Below, in pieces: positions 1 to 7,574 of a DNA stretch of 64,000 bases. The notes below the pieces were generated by a model that was not told the DNA's origin, did no database searches, and saw only the letters and a list, made by a program, of their open reading frames with translations. The position numbers and the translations under genes were made by a program. The stretch is from contig JAGBNF010000011.1 of assembly GCA_017634555.1 (NCBI GenBank), forward strand, positions 1 through 64,000, given 5' to 3'. The DNA comes from Eubacterium sp. (GTDB lineage Bacteria > Bacillota > Clostridia > Lachnospirales > Lachnospiraceae). The number at the start of each line of letters is the position of its first letter. Position 1 is the stretch's first letter.

Positions 1-5
1 AATAT

Positions 6-78
6 TGGGGTATCGCCAAATGGTAAGGCAACGGACTCTGACTCCGTCATTTTCTAGGTTCGAATCCTAGTACCCCAG
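6..78 (+). tRNA. tRNA-Gln (CUG)
   Basis: The cloverleaf can be drawn by eye. Acceptor arms TGGGGTA/TACCCCA pair, the anticodon arm ACGGA/TCCGT closes loop CTCTGAC with anticodon CTG, and the T arm CTAGG-TTCGAAT-CCTAG is intact. The bases after discriminator G78 read CA rather than CCA, so the CCA tail is probably added enzymatically. The 3' half (36-78) is duplicated at 13102-13144, which makes this gene the integration target of the downstream element. The 3' part of the present gene is therefore supplied by the element. Confidence 0.95.
36..78 (+). repeat. attL: 43-bp direct repeat (tRNA-Gln 3' end)
   Basis: From the anticodon loop to the discriminator base this stretch is identical to 13102-13144. 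The flanking bases differ at both ends (a35/t13101 and c79/t13145), so the repeat is exactly 43 bp. Duplication of a tRNA 3' end around a tyrosine integrase gene is the usual sign of site-specific integration. The distance between copies gives an element of about 13.07 kb. Confidence 0.93.
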
Positions 79-85
79 CACTGGA

Positions 86-122
86 AGAGTTGATTTAGAG
101 ACAATCTGAATCAACTCTTTTT
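86..122 (+). terminator. Rho-independent terminator after tRNA-Gln
   Basis: The arms AGAGTTGATT (86-95) and AATCAACTCT (109-118) pair perfectly and are followed by a T run. It lies 8 bp after the tRNA inside the element, so the element carries its own terminator for the reconstituted tRNA. The host's original terminator is probably the one now at 13148-13180. Confidence 0.8.
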
Positions 123-243
123 CGTTATAATCCGCTAAAATAAAGGCTTTGAAGGATATATTTACTGATTTATACTGTTTTGTCCTGTCCAAATAATATC
201 AGTACAAATCAGTACAAAATTCGTGCAATAAACTAAAATATCA

Positions 244-264
244 CCTAACTTTCTAAAAGTTAGA
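244..264 (-). terminator. weak terminator-like hairpin after the repressor gene
   Basis: CTAACT and AGTTAG arms form a short AT-rich stem downstream of the leftward repressor gene, which ends at 306. The run of T on the minus strand is weak. It overlaps the subterminal repeat at 255-284, so either role is possible. The rest of 123-305 shows no gene; it contains two more GTACAAA half-sites near 198 and 209. Confidence 0.35.
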
Positions 265-284
265 TGATATGATAGATGGTATTT
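255..284 (+). repeat. left subterminal 30-bp repeat of the element
   Basis: This stretch matches 13011-13040 at 28 of 30 positions in the same orientation; the two mismatches are A/G and T/C. The copies lie 177 bp inside attL and 62 bp inside attR. Tyrosine integrases and Xis often bind arm sites in such places, so arm-type binding sites are an inference consistent with position. Confidence 0.6.
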
Positions 285-305
285 GAATAAAAATCTTTTA
301 CAGAT

Positions 306-788
306 TTACCAGCCTTTTATTGATTTGATATCCTTATCTCTTTCCGGATCTGTATGATTGATTAGTAGTGCATCAATCATATTAACTACATCTTTTCTTG
401 CACTATCATCCAGTCTGTAAAAGTTCGTAAGTATGTGATCCACATCCGGCATAGAATTTTTTCCATACATAAACATAAGTGGGAATATAGAATGCTTTAG
501 ATAGGTTTTAACTCTATTAGCATCAAGTTTTCCGCCGAGAGCATCCGGAAGTGTGGGATATATCTCTTCTTCTGTGATATCGCCGGAGAAGGGTACATTT
601 GAACAGATATCCTTTACATCTATTTCCAGTTCATTTGCAATACGTAGCGCAAAGTCAAATCTGATATGAGAATCATTTTGGATTATGTAATAAAGAGTAG
701 TCCTTCCAATGCCGGTTTTCCTGGATAACTCTCTTACACTCATATTTCTACTATCAAGTATTTCTTTTAAATTCTTTCCATCTCCCAT
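306..788 (-). CDS. XRE/cI-type HTH repressor of the mobile element
   Basis: This is a 160-aa protein with an N-terminal XRE helix-turn-helix in the first ~60 residues (VRELSRKTGIGRTTLYYII with the following helix) and an uncharacterised C-terminal half. The frame is open upstream, but the ATG at 788 is preceded by GAGG at good spacing, so the start is placed there. The gene is divergent from the xis-int genes. Repeated GTACAAAAACTGTAC boxes fill the shared intergenic region, which suggests that it represses the rightward promoter and its own transcription, as in other integrative elements. That control circuit is inference; the HTH is clear. Confidence 0.8.
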   Translation of the reverse strand: MGDGKNLKEILDSRNMSVRELSRKTGIGRTTLYYIIQNDSHIRFDFALRIANELEIDVKDICSNVPFSGDITEEEIYPTLPDALGGKLDANRVKTYLKHSIFPLMFMYGKNSMPDVDHILTNFYRLDDSARKDVVNMIDALLINHTDPERDKDIKSIKGW

Positions 789-812
789 AGTATATACCTC
801 GCTTTCGTTGTA

Positions 813-964
813 GTACAAAAACTGTACAAAAAATATATTACCATATTTGGACACAAAAAGGAAGAATTATTAAAGGTGTACAAAAACTGTACAAAATACA
901 AAAACGAGTATTGACACACCAGAATCCAGATGTTATAGTATACACAAGTACAAAAACTGGACAG
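813..964. promoter_or_regulatory. three operator repeats (GTAC pairs)
   Basis: GTACAAAAACTGTACAAAA occurs twice, identically, at 813-831 and 878-896, and a variant GTACAAAAACTGGACAG lies at 948-964. In the first two, two GTAC boxes are 11 bp apart, about one helical turn. One site sits just before the repressor start, one upstream of the rightward -35, and one just past its -10. The arrangement looks like a lysogeny-type switch read by the adjacent XRE repressor. Confidence 0.75.
911..939 (+). promoter_or_regulatory. sigma-A promoter for xis-int
   Basis: TTGACA (911-916), a 17-bp spacer and TATAGT (934-939) make a near-consensus promoter. It is bracketed by the GTAC operators at 878-896 and 948-964, so a bound repressor would block it directly. 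The first gene downstream starts at 1001. Confidence 0.82.
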
Positions 965-1000
965 CGAGAAAAAACAAAAACTAAACAGGAGGTAAAGTCT

Positions 1001-1195
1001 ATGAATGGAGAAGAATTAAAGGTTTTTACAGCCAAAGAGTTGTCGGAAGTTCTAAAGATAGGTCGTGATAAAGCGTATGCTTTGATCAGATCTAAGGGTT
1101 TTCCATCAATATGTATCGGTAAAAGGTATATCGTTACTGAGAAGGCACTTAATGAATGGCTGGTTCATTATGAGCATAAGAATTATGTTCTGTAA
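1001..1195 (+). CDS. Xis-like MerR-type HTH (HTH_17) protein
   Basis: This 64-aa protein has the excisionase-family DNA-binding pattern: FTAKELSEVLKIGRDKAYALI, then SKGFPSICIGKRYIV, then a C-terminal helix. The ATG at 1001 follows AGGAGG at ideal spacing. It lies directly between the regulated promoter and the integrase, where excisionases (recombination directionality factors) usually sit. An excision role is family-based inference; a purely regulatory role is possible. Confidence 0.8.
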   Translation: MNGEELKVFTAKELSEVLKIGRDKAYALIRSKGFPSICIGKRYIVTEKALNEWLVHYEHKNYVL

Positions 1196-1220
1196 GAAAA
1201 AGAAGAAAAGAGGTGATAAA

Positions 1221-2507
1221 GTGGCAGATGATAAAAAGAAAAGAGGCGCCAGAGGAAATGGTACATTTATAGAACGTAAGGACGGTACATTTATATATCG
1301 TAAGAGTCAGGGTTTAAATCCTAATGGTAAAAGAAAATACATTTCTGTGGTAGGTGAAACCAAGGCTATATGCGTAAGACGAATGAAGGAAAAGGAAGAG
1401 CTGTTAAAAAGAGAAAAGAATAAAATCTGCCTGAGTGATACAGATACTGTTGAAGAATTGTGTCAAAGACATCTGGCATATCAGATCCGAAATAAGGAAC
1501 TAAAACCAAAATCAATAGATAGACGAGAAGATACTATCAGAAATCAGATTGGAAAATATTCTTTAGGGAAGATGCAGATACAGGCAGTTAAGCCAGCGGA
1601 TATAGATAATCATATTAATGTTCTGATTGGTACAGGGTTATCTGTATCAACAATAAAGAAAAGTCTTGATGTGCTAAATGCTGCATACGAATGGGCTGTT
1701 GTAAGAGCTGAATTAACATTTAATCCTGTCCTACAGATAAAGAGAAGCATACAAAAGAGGTTATCTAAGCTTGGAGCTAAGGGTGCCGCTGATGCAGATG
1801 TAATAGTGCTATCTCGTGATGAAGAAGAACTGTTTTTAAGAGAAGCATTAAGAACAAATGAGAATAATGGTCAGTATAAATATGCTGGTGGATTATATGG
1901 ATCTCTGCTTCTTCATACAGGAATGAGAACTGGCGAGATGATAAGCCTCAGGTGGAAAGACTATGATGCAAGTAACGGTCTTTTAACTATTAATAAAAGT
2001 ACATCTATGACTCGAAATCGTAATGCAGATGATGATGAAGCAAAAAAATATGTTGCTGTCCAGGGTACTACAAAAAATCAAAAAGCAAGAGTCATCAAGC
2101 TATCTGAAGAAGCGATAAATGATTTGCGGAGAATAGCTGAAACGAATCTAGGGAAAACAGATGATCTGATTTGCAGAACAAAGACCGGAAAACAGTATAC
2201 TGCTACTATGCTGGAACATTGTATGGGAACCATTTATAAACATGTGAAGTTTATCACAAAAGTCAGCGGTTTGCATATTTTCAGGAGGACATTTGCTACA
2301 AGAATGTTTGAAAATGGAGCAGATGTTAAGGAGATAGCAGCTTACATCGGAGACCTGGAATCGACAACGATGCAGTATTATATAGCGGCTCGTCAGAAGA
2401 TGGTAGTTGGTGATTCTGTAAGACAGGTTGTTCCTCTTCCGGGAAGCAGAAATGTGAATAACGAAAAAAGAGATGCTCCTGCTGGTAACAAGAACATCTC
2501 AGAGTAG
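1221..2507 (+). CDS. tyrosine recombinase (integrase)
   Basis: This 428-aa site-specific integrase has an N-terminal AP2/arm-binding region (GTFIERKDGTFIYRKSQG), a SAM-like core-binding domain, and a C-terminal catalytic domain. The catalytic set is visible: Arg in HTGMRTGEM, His-x-x-Arg in LHIFRRTF, and the nucleophile Tyr in TTMQYYIAA. A GTG start at 1221 is chosen because AGAGG precedes it at 7 bp; the upstream ATG at 1152 overlaps xis and has no ribosome site. The enzyme should recombine the 43-bp tRNA-Gln core. The gene ends in a stop inside a short hairpin-containing spacer (2508-2602). Confidence 0.93.
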   Translation: MADDKKKRGARGNGTFIERKDGTFIYRKSQGLNPNGKRKYISVVGETKAICVRRMKEKEELLKREKNKICLSDTDTVEELCQRHLAYQIRNKELKPKSIDRREDTIRNQIGKYSLGKMQIQAVKPADIDNHINVLIGTGLSVSTIKKSLDVLNAAYEWAVVRAELTFNPVLQIKRSIQKRLSKLGAKGAADADVIVLSRDEEELFLREALRTNENNGQYKYAGGLYGSLLLHTGMRTGEMISLRWKDYDASNGLLTINKSTSMTRNRNADDDEAKKYVAVQGTTKNQKARVIKLSEEAINDLRRIAETNLGKTDDLICRTKTGKQYTATMLEHCMGTIYKHVKFITKVSGLHIFRRTFATRMFENGADVKEIAAYIGDLESTTMQYYIAARQKMVVGDSVRQVVPLPGSRNVNNEKRDAPAGNKNISE

Positions 2508-2602
2508 AAAGGAAAGTAGCCTCTCATACCCATTTCGCAAATAAAGTATAGCAGAGGCTCCTTCAATTTAAAAGACTAAGATTTTATAAGGAGACAAAAC
2601 TA

Positions 2603-3496
2603 TTGATACTGAAGAATAAAACACAGAACAACTTTACTATGATCAGTAATAATATTCTTCGCGATAATAGCCTTAAAATGATAGATCGTGGGGTGATATG
2701 CACGATATGCAGCCTTCCGGATGGTTGGGACTTTTCTGTAGCGGGTTTATGCAAAATTGTACCGGATGGAAAGGATGCAATAACAAAATCATTGAAGAGG
2801 CTGGAAACCAAAGGATATTTAAGACGAACAAGTGTACATGGTGATCATGGGCAGTTTAAATCACAGATAGAGGTTTTTACTGAAAAAGATTGTGGAGGGA
2901 AGGAATTACAATCAGTTGACCATGGCGGATTTACCATGGCGGATAATCCGTCACGGAGAAACCGTCACGGTTTAACCGCTGCGGTAAATCCGCCACAATA
3001 TAATACTGATTATATAAAACAAAATAGTAATAAAGATAATGATAAATCTATCATTCATTCAAAATCGGAAGATGAAGATTTAGAGATAATCACAGCAGAA
3101 TCAGAAGATGGATTGAATGAAGGAATGAATGATAACTCAAAGCTGGATTTATTCATAAACTCAACGAAGAAAAGAGTAGAATATGACAGGCTTATACAGT
3201 CAGTAAAAGTAGATGAAGCAGTATATGTGGATTTACTGGTAAGAATAATAGCAGAAGAATTATGTGATGCTGACAGTAAGTGTATTAAAGTGGCCGGAGT
3301 TTACATGGATGGTCCCTCGGCAGTATCACACCTGCTGAATTATAAGTTTGATGAGATATTTGCGGTTGCTAAAAATCTAAAAGCAGCGAATATTTCCATC
3401 AATAAACCTAAATCGTATTATATTACATCGCTTGACAATCAATTGAAGCTGAATAAGCCTGATGTGTATTTAAGATTAAATGTGGATGATGAATAG
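2603..3496 (+). CDS. replication initiator-like HTH_36/DnaD-type protein
   Basis: This is a 297-aa protein. Residues ~8-75 match the winged-helix start of plasmid/phage replisome organisers (FTMISNNILRDNSL, then LPDGWDFSVAGL and a second helix with TKSLKRLETKGYL). A Pro/Asn-rich linker (MADNPSRRNRH) follows, then a C-terminal helical part. The start is TTG at 2603, eight to nine bases after AAGGAG; the first ATG would remove part of the fold. With parM/parR and a relaxase downstream it points to autonomous replication of the excised element. The replication role is inferred from family architecture. Confidence 0.7.
   Translation: MILKNKTQNNFTMISNNILRDNSLKMIDRGVICTICSLPDGWDFSVAGLCKIVPDGKDAITKSLKRLETKGYLRRTSVHGDHGQFKSQIEVFTEKDCGGKELQSVDHGGFTMADNPSRRNRHGLTAAVNPPQYNTDYIKQNSNKDNDKSIIHSKSEDEDLEIITAESEDGLNEGMNDNSKLDLFINSTKKRVEYDRLIQSVKVDEAVYVDLLVRIIAEELCDADSKCIKVAGVYMDGPSAVSHLLNYKFDEIFAVAKNLKAANISINKPKSYYITSLDNQLKLNKPDVYLRLNVDDE
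2921..2994. repeat. GC-rich repeats inside rep: possible origin iterons
   Basis: Within the rep linker-coding region CATGGCGGAT occurs twice (2921-2930 and 2935-2944). GGCGGATTTACC (2924-2935) is exactly inverted at 2983-2994. AAACCGT-C-ACGGTTT forms a palindrome at 2959-2973. The block is distinctly GC-rich compared with its surroundings. Origins lying inside rep genes are known for this protein type, but the repeats could also merely reflect the repetitive NP-R linker of the protein. Confidence 0.5.
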
Positions 3497-3505
3497 GAGC
3501 AAAAA

Positions 3506-4431
3506 ATGGATAGAGTGAATTTTAATAATTATGAAATCATAGGTATAGACCATGGTTTTGGAAATATAAAGACAAGAAATACAACTTTCCGGGCGGGAAT
3601 AACAGTCAGCGATATAGAGAATGATATCGCTACGGATGTTGTGAAGTATCAGGATAAGTACCTGATCATCGGTGAAAACCATAAAAGCTTTGAGTCAGAT
3701 AAAGTAATAAATGATGCTTACTACTATCTGACGATAGCAGCATTGGCGAAAGAGATGAGAATCAGAAAGATCAGATCAGCAAAGCTGGTGCTTGCTGTAG
3801 GGCTTCCTCTTATGTGGGCGCAGGAACAGCGGGAAGTATTCAGAAATTATCTTATGCGTGAGAAGGAGCTGGAGTTTGAGTATAAAGGTGTATCCTACTC
3901 TGTCACTATTGAGAGAGTTCTGGTATTCACTCAGGGTTATGTGGCAATCATGGAACGTATTGGTAAACTGGACGGTATCTATTATGTTGCTGATATAGGA
4001 AATGGAACTATTAATGTTATGTACATAAACGATCATAGGATTAACAGCTCGAGATGCTTTACTGACCAGTTGGGGGTACGGAAGTATATCGAGAGTATCC
4101 AGAATGAAATTGCGAACAAGATGCAGAAGGACATCCCTTACGATATCTGTGAGGAATACCTGATAAAAGGAACTACTACCTTACCAGAGCGGATACAAAA
4201 CATTATGGATGAAACAGCCTGCAGGTATGTTGCTTTCATGGTAGGAAAGCTCAAGGAACATGGATATGATCCGGATTATATGAAGCTGATCTGCATGGGC
4301 GGGGCACTGGTATCGTAAAAAGATACTTACGCTTACCTGATGCAAATGTGGAATACATGGATGATATCAGAGCTACAGCGAAGGGCTATGAGCAGTTTGC
4401 TCTTGCTGCTCTCAGAAAAGAGATGAAGTGA
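3506..4431 (+). pseudogene. ParM/StbA-like actin partition ATPase, frameshifted
   Basis: The first 270 codons encode a ParM-family actin-like protein: IIGIDHGFGNIKT (phosphate 1), VADIGNGTINVMYI (phosphate 2) and LICMGGALV (adenosine motif). A TAA at 4316-4318 then ends the frame. The expected C-terminal helix (KRYLRLPDANVEYMDDIRAT) continues in the -1 frame from 4315 to the TGA at 4429-4431, just before parR. No slippery heptamer is visible at the junction, so an indel or a sequencing error is more likely than programmed frameshifting. If real, the polymerising ATPase lacks about 38 residues. Confidence 0.8.
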
Positions 4432-4432
4432 A

Positions 4433-4858
4433 ATGGGAAAGAATAAAAAATGTGTACACATCAGGTTTAATCTTGATGACAAGATGGAAGCTGATGTGTG
4501 GAAATGGCTTCATAGTGCAGCTGATGAGGAGCATAATTCCATGAATGGATTTGTGCTCCAGGTGCTAAGCAGGCAGATGTCCGGGAGTGATAACAGTGTT
4601 GCTTTACAGAATACTGTTATCGATTTACAGGACAGCGTGCAAAATATTATGTCTGATAGTCTGGTGGACAGACTTTCTGACAGAATAATCGAAAGGCTTA
4701 GCGCCAAGATGGACCTGACGGATTTACGCCTTAGTGTAAATCCATCTTCATCATCCGAGAACGGCAGTGGTTCGACAGATGATGGAGATTCGGTGTCAGG
4801 TGAATATCTGGAATCCAGTATTCCGGAGGAGGCACTGGATTTCATGGGTGGATATTAA
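4433..4858 (+). CDS. ParR-like centromere-binding protein
   Basis: This 141-aa protein begins with a ribbon-helix-helix-like pattern (HIRFNLDDKMEADVWKWL followed by SMNGFVLQVLSRQM), as in ParR partners of ParM. A Ser/Gly-rich acidic tail follows. It starts one base after the restored parM frame ends, in the same operon. Its stop codon lies in the arm of a hairpin whose GGTAGCA/TGCTACC element recurs 40 bp downstream; these are candidate ParR sites. Identification rests on gene order and size as much as on sequence. Confidence 0.65.
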   Translation: MGKNKKCVHIRFNLDDKMEADVWKWLHSAADEEHNSMNGFVLQVLSRQMSGSDNSVALQNTVIDLQDSVQNIMSDSLVDRLSDRIIERLSAKMDLTDLRLSVNPSSSSENGSGSTDDGDSVSGEYLESSIPEEALDFMGGY

Positions 4859-5150
4859 GTGGTAGCACTCTGCTACTACTTAATATTCAGATGTAGTTTG
4901 CGTGGTAGCAGTATGCTACCATATCGTTCCTGCCGGAGTGATATTTGTAAGATGCCGGTGACATCTTACAGTCGCAAAATACATCCATTATATCAGCCCA
5001 GAGGCTGATATCTACGGTGAAGCGGTACGGTTCCCCTCGGAGAGCACAAGTTCGTTTTGATGGCTTCGCTGTCAAAACTAATATTGTGTTACTCTTGGCA
5101 AGAGTAACAGAATCGCAGCTCCGCTTCGTCACCATCCTCCGAGATATTTT
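4856..5150. repeat. hairpin array: candidate oriT and/or parC
   Basis: Short hairpins are packed between parR and the relaxase. They are TAAGTGGTAGCA with its complement (4856-4882), GGTAGCA-GTA-TGCTACC (4904-4920), TGTAAGATG/CATCTTACA (4946-4970), ATATCAGCC-CAGA-GGCTGATAT (4990-5011), GTTTTGA/TCAAAAC (5054-5078) and GTTACTCTT-GGC-AAGAGTAAC (5088-5108). CTCGGAG and CTCCGAG near 5036 and 5136 can pair over the array. Transfer origins and ParR centromeres both occupy this position in plasmids. The nick site cannot be fixed by eye. Confidence 0.6.
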
Positions 5151-5211
5151 AGAAAGTGAATATATAGATTATGAAATATACTGTAAATTCAAAAGAGAAG
5201 GAGATGATCAA

Positions 5212-6762
5212 ATGGCTGGAAATCAGCGTTCCATATGTGTTGCCAAAGGAGCAGGCAGCATGGATCATAACAATAGGAAGTTTATTGCTGAAAATGTTGA
5301 TGAATATAGAACCAGGTTAAATAAAACTTATATTAGGGAAAATGAATTAGATGCTTATGAGAAATGCTTTGGAGATGCTGTAAGAGAGTATGATGCAAAA
5401 CAAACTCGAAAAAACAGAAGGATAGGCTCATCTAAGAATTATTGGAATAATGTAAGAACTTCAGGAAATGGAGAGAAAACATTTTATGAGATTATTGTTC
5501 AGGTCGGGAATATGTATGATTCCGAGTGCCTTACAGAAGGTGGCAGGGTGGCGCAGAAGATTCTTGATGAATATATGCAGTCTTTTAGGGAAAGGAATCC
5601 GAATATATATGTATTTAATGCCGTAATGCATCTTGATGAGAAAACACCGCATTTACACATTGATTATATTCCAATTGCAACAGGGTATAAGAATGGAATG
5701 TATAAAAGAAACAGTTTAGATAGAGCATTTAAACAAATGGGGATTGAGGTGAAAGGTAAAGTTGGAAAATATAATAACAGAACAATTGCCTGGGAGAACC
5801 GGGAAAAGGATTACATAGAGGAACTTCTTCATGAACATGGACTGGAGAGAGCACCTGATCAGGAGAACGATAGAGAACATCTATCTGTTGAGGAGTATAA
5901 AGCTGCTGTAGAAGCAATAAAAGATGAAGTAGAAGAGCTTCCAGCTCAAATTGAAGCTACAGCAATACCATTTACACAAAATGTAATGGTAAAAAAAGAA
6001 GACCTGGAAAAAATTGAGAAGCGGGCAAAGCTGTCAATGGTTCATGAGGAAACCTCAAAGAAGATTCGTGAGGAAACAGAGAAGGAACTGGATGAGATTA
6101 AGGAACAAAACCTGGAATCCAAGGAAATTAAGAATAGAGCGCGTTCGTATCTGAAAAGTGCTACGAGTAAGGCTGATGAGACGGAATATATAGCGGAAAA
6201 GAAAGCTGAAGAAATAATAGAGGCTGCAGAGAAGAAGTATGCTGAAGCTGAAGCCCAGAAGGAACTCTATATTGAAAAATATAATGAACAACCGGAATTG
6301 AATCAAAAATATGAGGAACTTCAAAGAATTCATGAAGAAGATACGGAGTCTATTAATATCCTTACTGATAAACTTATTGAGTCAAGGAAGGAGGTGGCTT
6401 CTCTTAAATCGGAGATAGTCGAATTAAAGAATTCAATTGAAAGTAAAATTATAGCAGCTACTGCATCATTAGAAAAACAGATTCAAGAGCTCAAAGGACA
6501 ATTGAAAGCTGCGTATACATATATAACTGATATTGTAAAAGCCAGTGGAATGCTTGCATATGATAACGGGGTATATAAGGTATCATTTACCGCTGTTCAG
6601 AAGAAACTGGTTGATGCAATTAGTTCTTTTGCTTCTAAGAAAGCAAGAGAGAATGGCTTCTCAGAATTAGCTGACGATATGGATAAACATGTCAATATTT
6701 CCAAAGAAATAGATTCCTATATTTGGCCTGATCAAAAAAGAAATCGAGGCATGTCACTGTAG
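5212..6762 (+). CDS. MobV-type relaxase (Mob/Pre)
   Basis: This 516-aa plasmid mobilization relaxase carries the hallmark metal-binding motif HLDEKTPHLHIDYIPI (HxDE..PHxH), typical of the MOB_V family. The conserved nicking-domain N-terminus is followed by a long Lys/Glu-rich coiled coil (about residues 260-450). ATG 5212 is chosen because AGGAG lies 8 bases upstream; the frame is open back to 5017, but that part covers the hairpin array and has no start site. The enzyme should nick oriT in the preceding array and be carried by a helper conjugation system, since no type IV secretion genes are present. Confidence 0.9.
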   Translation: MAGNQRSICVAKGAGSMDHNNRKFIAENVDEYRTRLNKTYIRENELDAYEKCFGDAVREYDAKQTRKNRRIGSSKNYWNNVRTSGNGEKTFYEIIVQVGNMYDSECLTEGGRVAQKILDEYMQSFRERNPNIYVFNAVMHLDEKTPHLHIDYIPIATGYKNGMYKRNSLDRAFKQMGIEVKGKVGKYNNRTIAWENREKDYIEELLHEHGLERAPDQENDREHLSVEEYKAAVEAIKDEVEELPAQIEATAIPFTQNVMVKKEDLEKIEKRAKLSMVHEETSKKIREETEKELDEIKEQNLESKEIKNRARSYLKSATSKADETEYIAEKKAEEIIEAAEKKYAEAEAQKELYIEKYNEQPELNQKYEELQRIHEEDTESINILTDKLIESRKEVASLKSEIVELKNSIESKIIAATASLEKQIQELKGQLKAAYTYITDIVKASGMLAYDNGVYKVSFTAVQKKLVDAISSFASKKARENGFSELADDMDKHVNISKEIDSYIWPDQKRNRGMSL

Positions 6763-7181
6763 TTATTAATTGGAAGTTGTTTTGAAAAAAGGATATAAGG
6801 ATTCTTATGCGAGCCTGAGGGATTTTTAAATTATATCTGACGATAATATTAACACTATTTCGGTTGAGATAGTTCGTATGCTTTTAAAATAGAAAAACTA
6901 TGGAGGGGTATATCAGGATGAGATTAAATTTACTCGGAAATCCATCTTAGCACCCCTTGAAAAGTATTCCTGATTACCATTATGATAGGAAAAGCCACGA
7001 GACCTTGCAGAAGTATTGATTCATTTGGTGGCTAGTTATCTCAACGGTCGTGCATCCATGAGACGTGCGTTATGTTGGTGTAATCAAAGGGCTTACAGGA
7101 GCAAAGCGTGCACAAGGTTTTATTAGGGATATAAAGGTTTTTATTCTTCTTGAAAGAACCCTGAGTGAAGACATGTAAGCG
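6763..7181. other. 419-bp stretch without an intact gene
   Basis: No convincing coding sequence is seen on either strand. A ribosome-site-like GGAGGGG precedes a ten-codon reading frame at about 6918-6950. A short Arg/Cys-rich open stretch around 7020-7125 ends in a stop and may be a decayed gene. The segment separates the relaxase from the cargo promoter and looks like an old insertion or deletion junction. Confidence 0.5.
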
Positions 7182-7210
7182 TTGACAAAGAACAATAAGA
7201 CTTGTACAAT
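7182..7210 (+). promoter_or_regulatory. strong promoter of the peptide cassette
   Basis: TTGACA (7182-7187), a 17-bp spacer and TACAAT (7205-7210) form a near-consensus sigma-A promoter. It lies 35 bp before the peptide gene's ATG, which has GGAGGTG as its ribosome site. The cassette therefore has its own promoter, independent of the mobilization genes. Confidence 0.85.
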
Positions 7211-7244
7211 GATAAAATAAATCAAAATTTGGAGGTGTTTTTTT

Positions 7245-7463
7245 ATGAGAGCGTTATCTAGAGAAGAACAAATTAAAATGTTAGGTGGAAGTGCTCATGA
7301 GAATGTTATTTATACTGGAGACACTTATATAGCAGACTGTGTCAAGTGTGATACATTTTGGGCGGGAACCACACGAAGTGATGTGCAAAGTTTAGCGTAT
7401 AAACATTATTTGAAAAAAGGGGGAGCTGCTGGCGGACACAGATATAGATGGATTAGTGATTAG
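7245..7463 (+). CDS. double-glycine leader peptide (bacteriocin or signal precursor)
   Basis: This is a 72-aa precursor. Its first 15 residues end in LSREEQIKMLGG, a close fit to the double-Gly leader consensus cut by C39 peptidase exporters, and such an exporter is encoded 2.3 kb downstream. Cleavage after Gly15 would release a 57-residue peptide starting SAHENVIY. The mature part has CVKC and two histidines in the pattern C-x2-C-x18-H-x10-H, which could hold zinc or support a disulfide, and a GGAAGGH segment near the end. I recognise no bacteriocin family. A strong ribosome site (GGAGGTG) precedes it. No modification enzyme is nearby. Confidence 0.75.
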   Translation: MRALSREEQIKMLGGSAHENVIYTGDTYIADCVKCDTFWAGTTRSDVQSLAYKHYLKKGGAAGGHRYRWISD

Positions 7464-7512
7464 ATTTCGAATTTGTATTTGTATTGTTTTTTAATATGGG
7501 ATATTAAGATTT

Positions 7513-7551
7513 TTGCACTTATGTAGGTTTTTAGAACTTATATAAGTGCAA
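7513..7551 (+). terminator. attenuator hairpin after the peptide gene
   Basis: The arms TTGCACTTAT (7513-7522) and ATAAGTGCAA (7542-7551) pair perfectly around a 19-nt loop, with no strong T run after them. Its place between precursor and export genes fits partial termination or message stabilisation, giving more precursor than exporter. Confidence 0.55.
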
Positions 7552-7574
7552 GTTCATATAGGACGATTGTAAAA

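Noticed and set aside
4300-4330. programmed -1 frameshift in parM
   Set aside because: There is no slippery heptamer before the stop and no obvious stimulatory structure, so a plain indel is the better explanation.
4856-5150. CRISPR array
   Set aside because: The hairpins differ in sequence and spacing; there are no regular direct repeats with unique spacers, and no cas genes.
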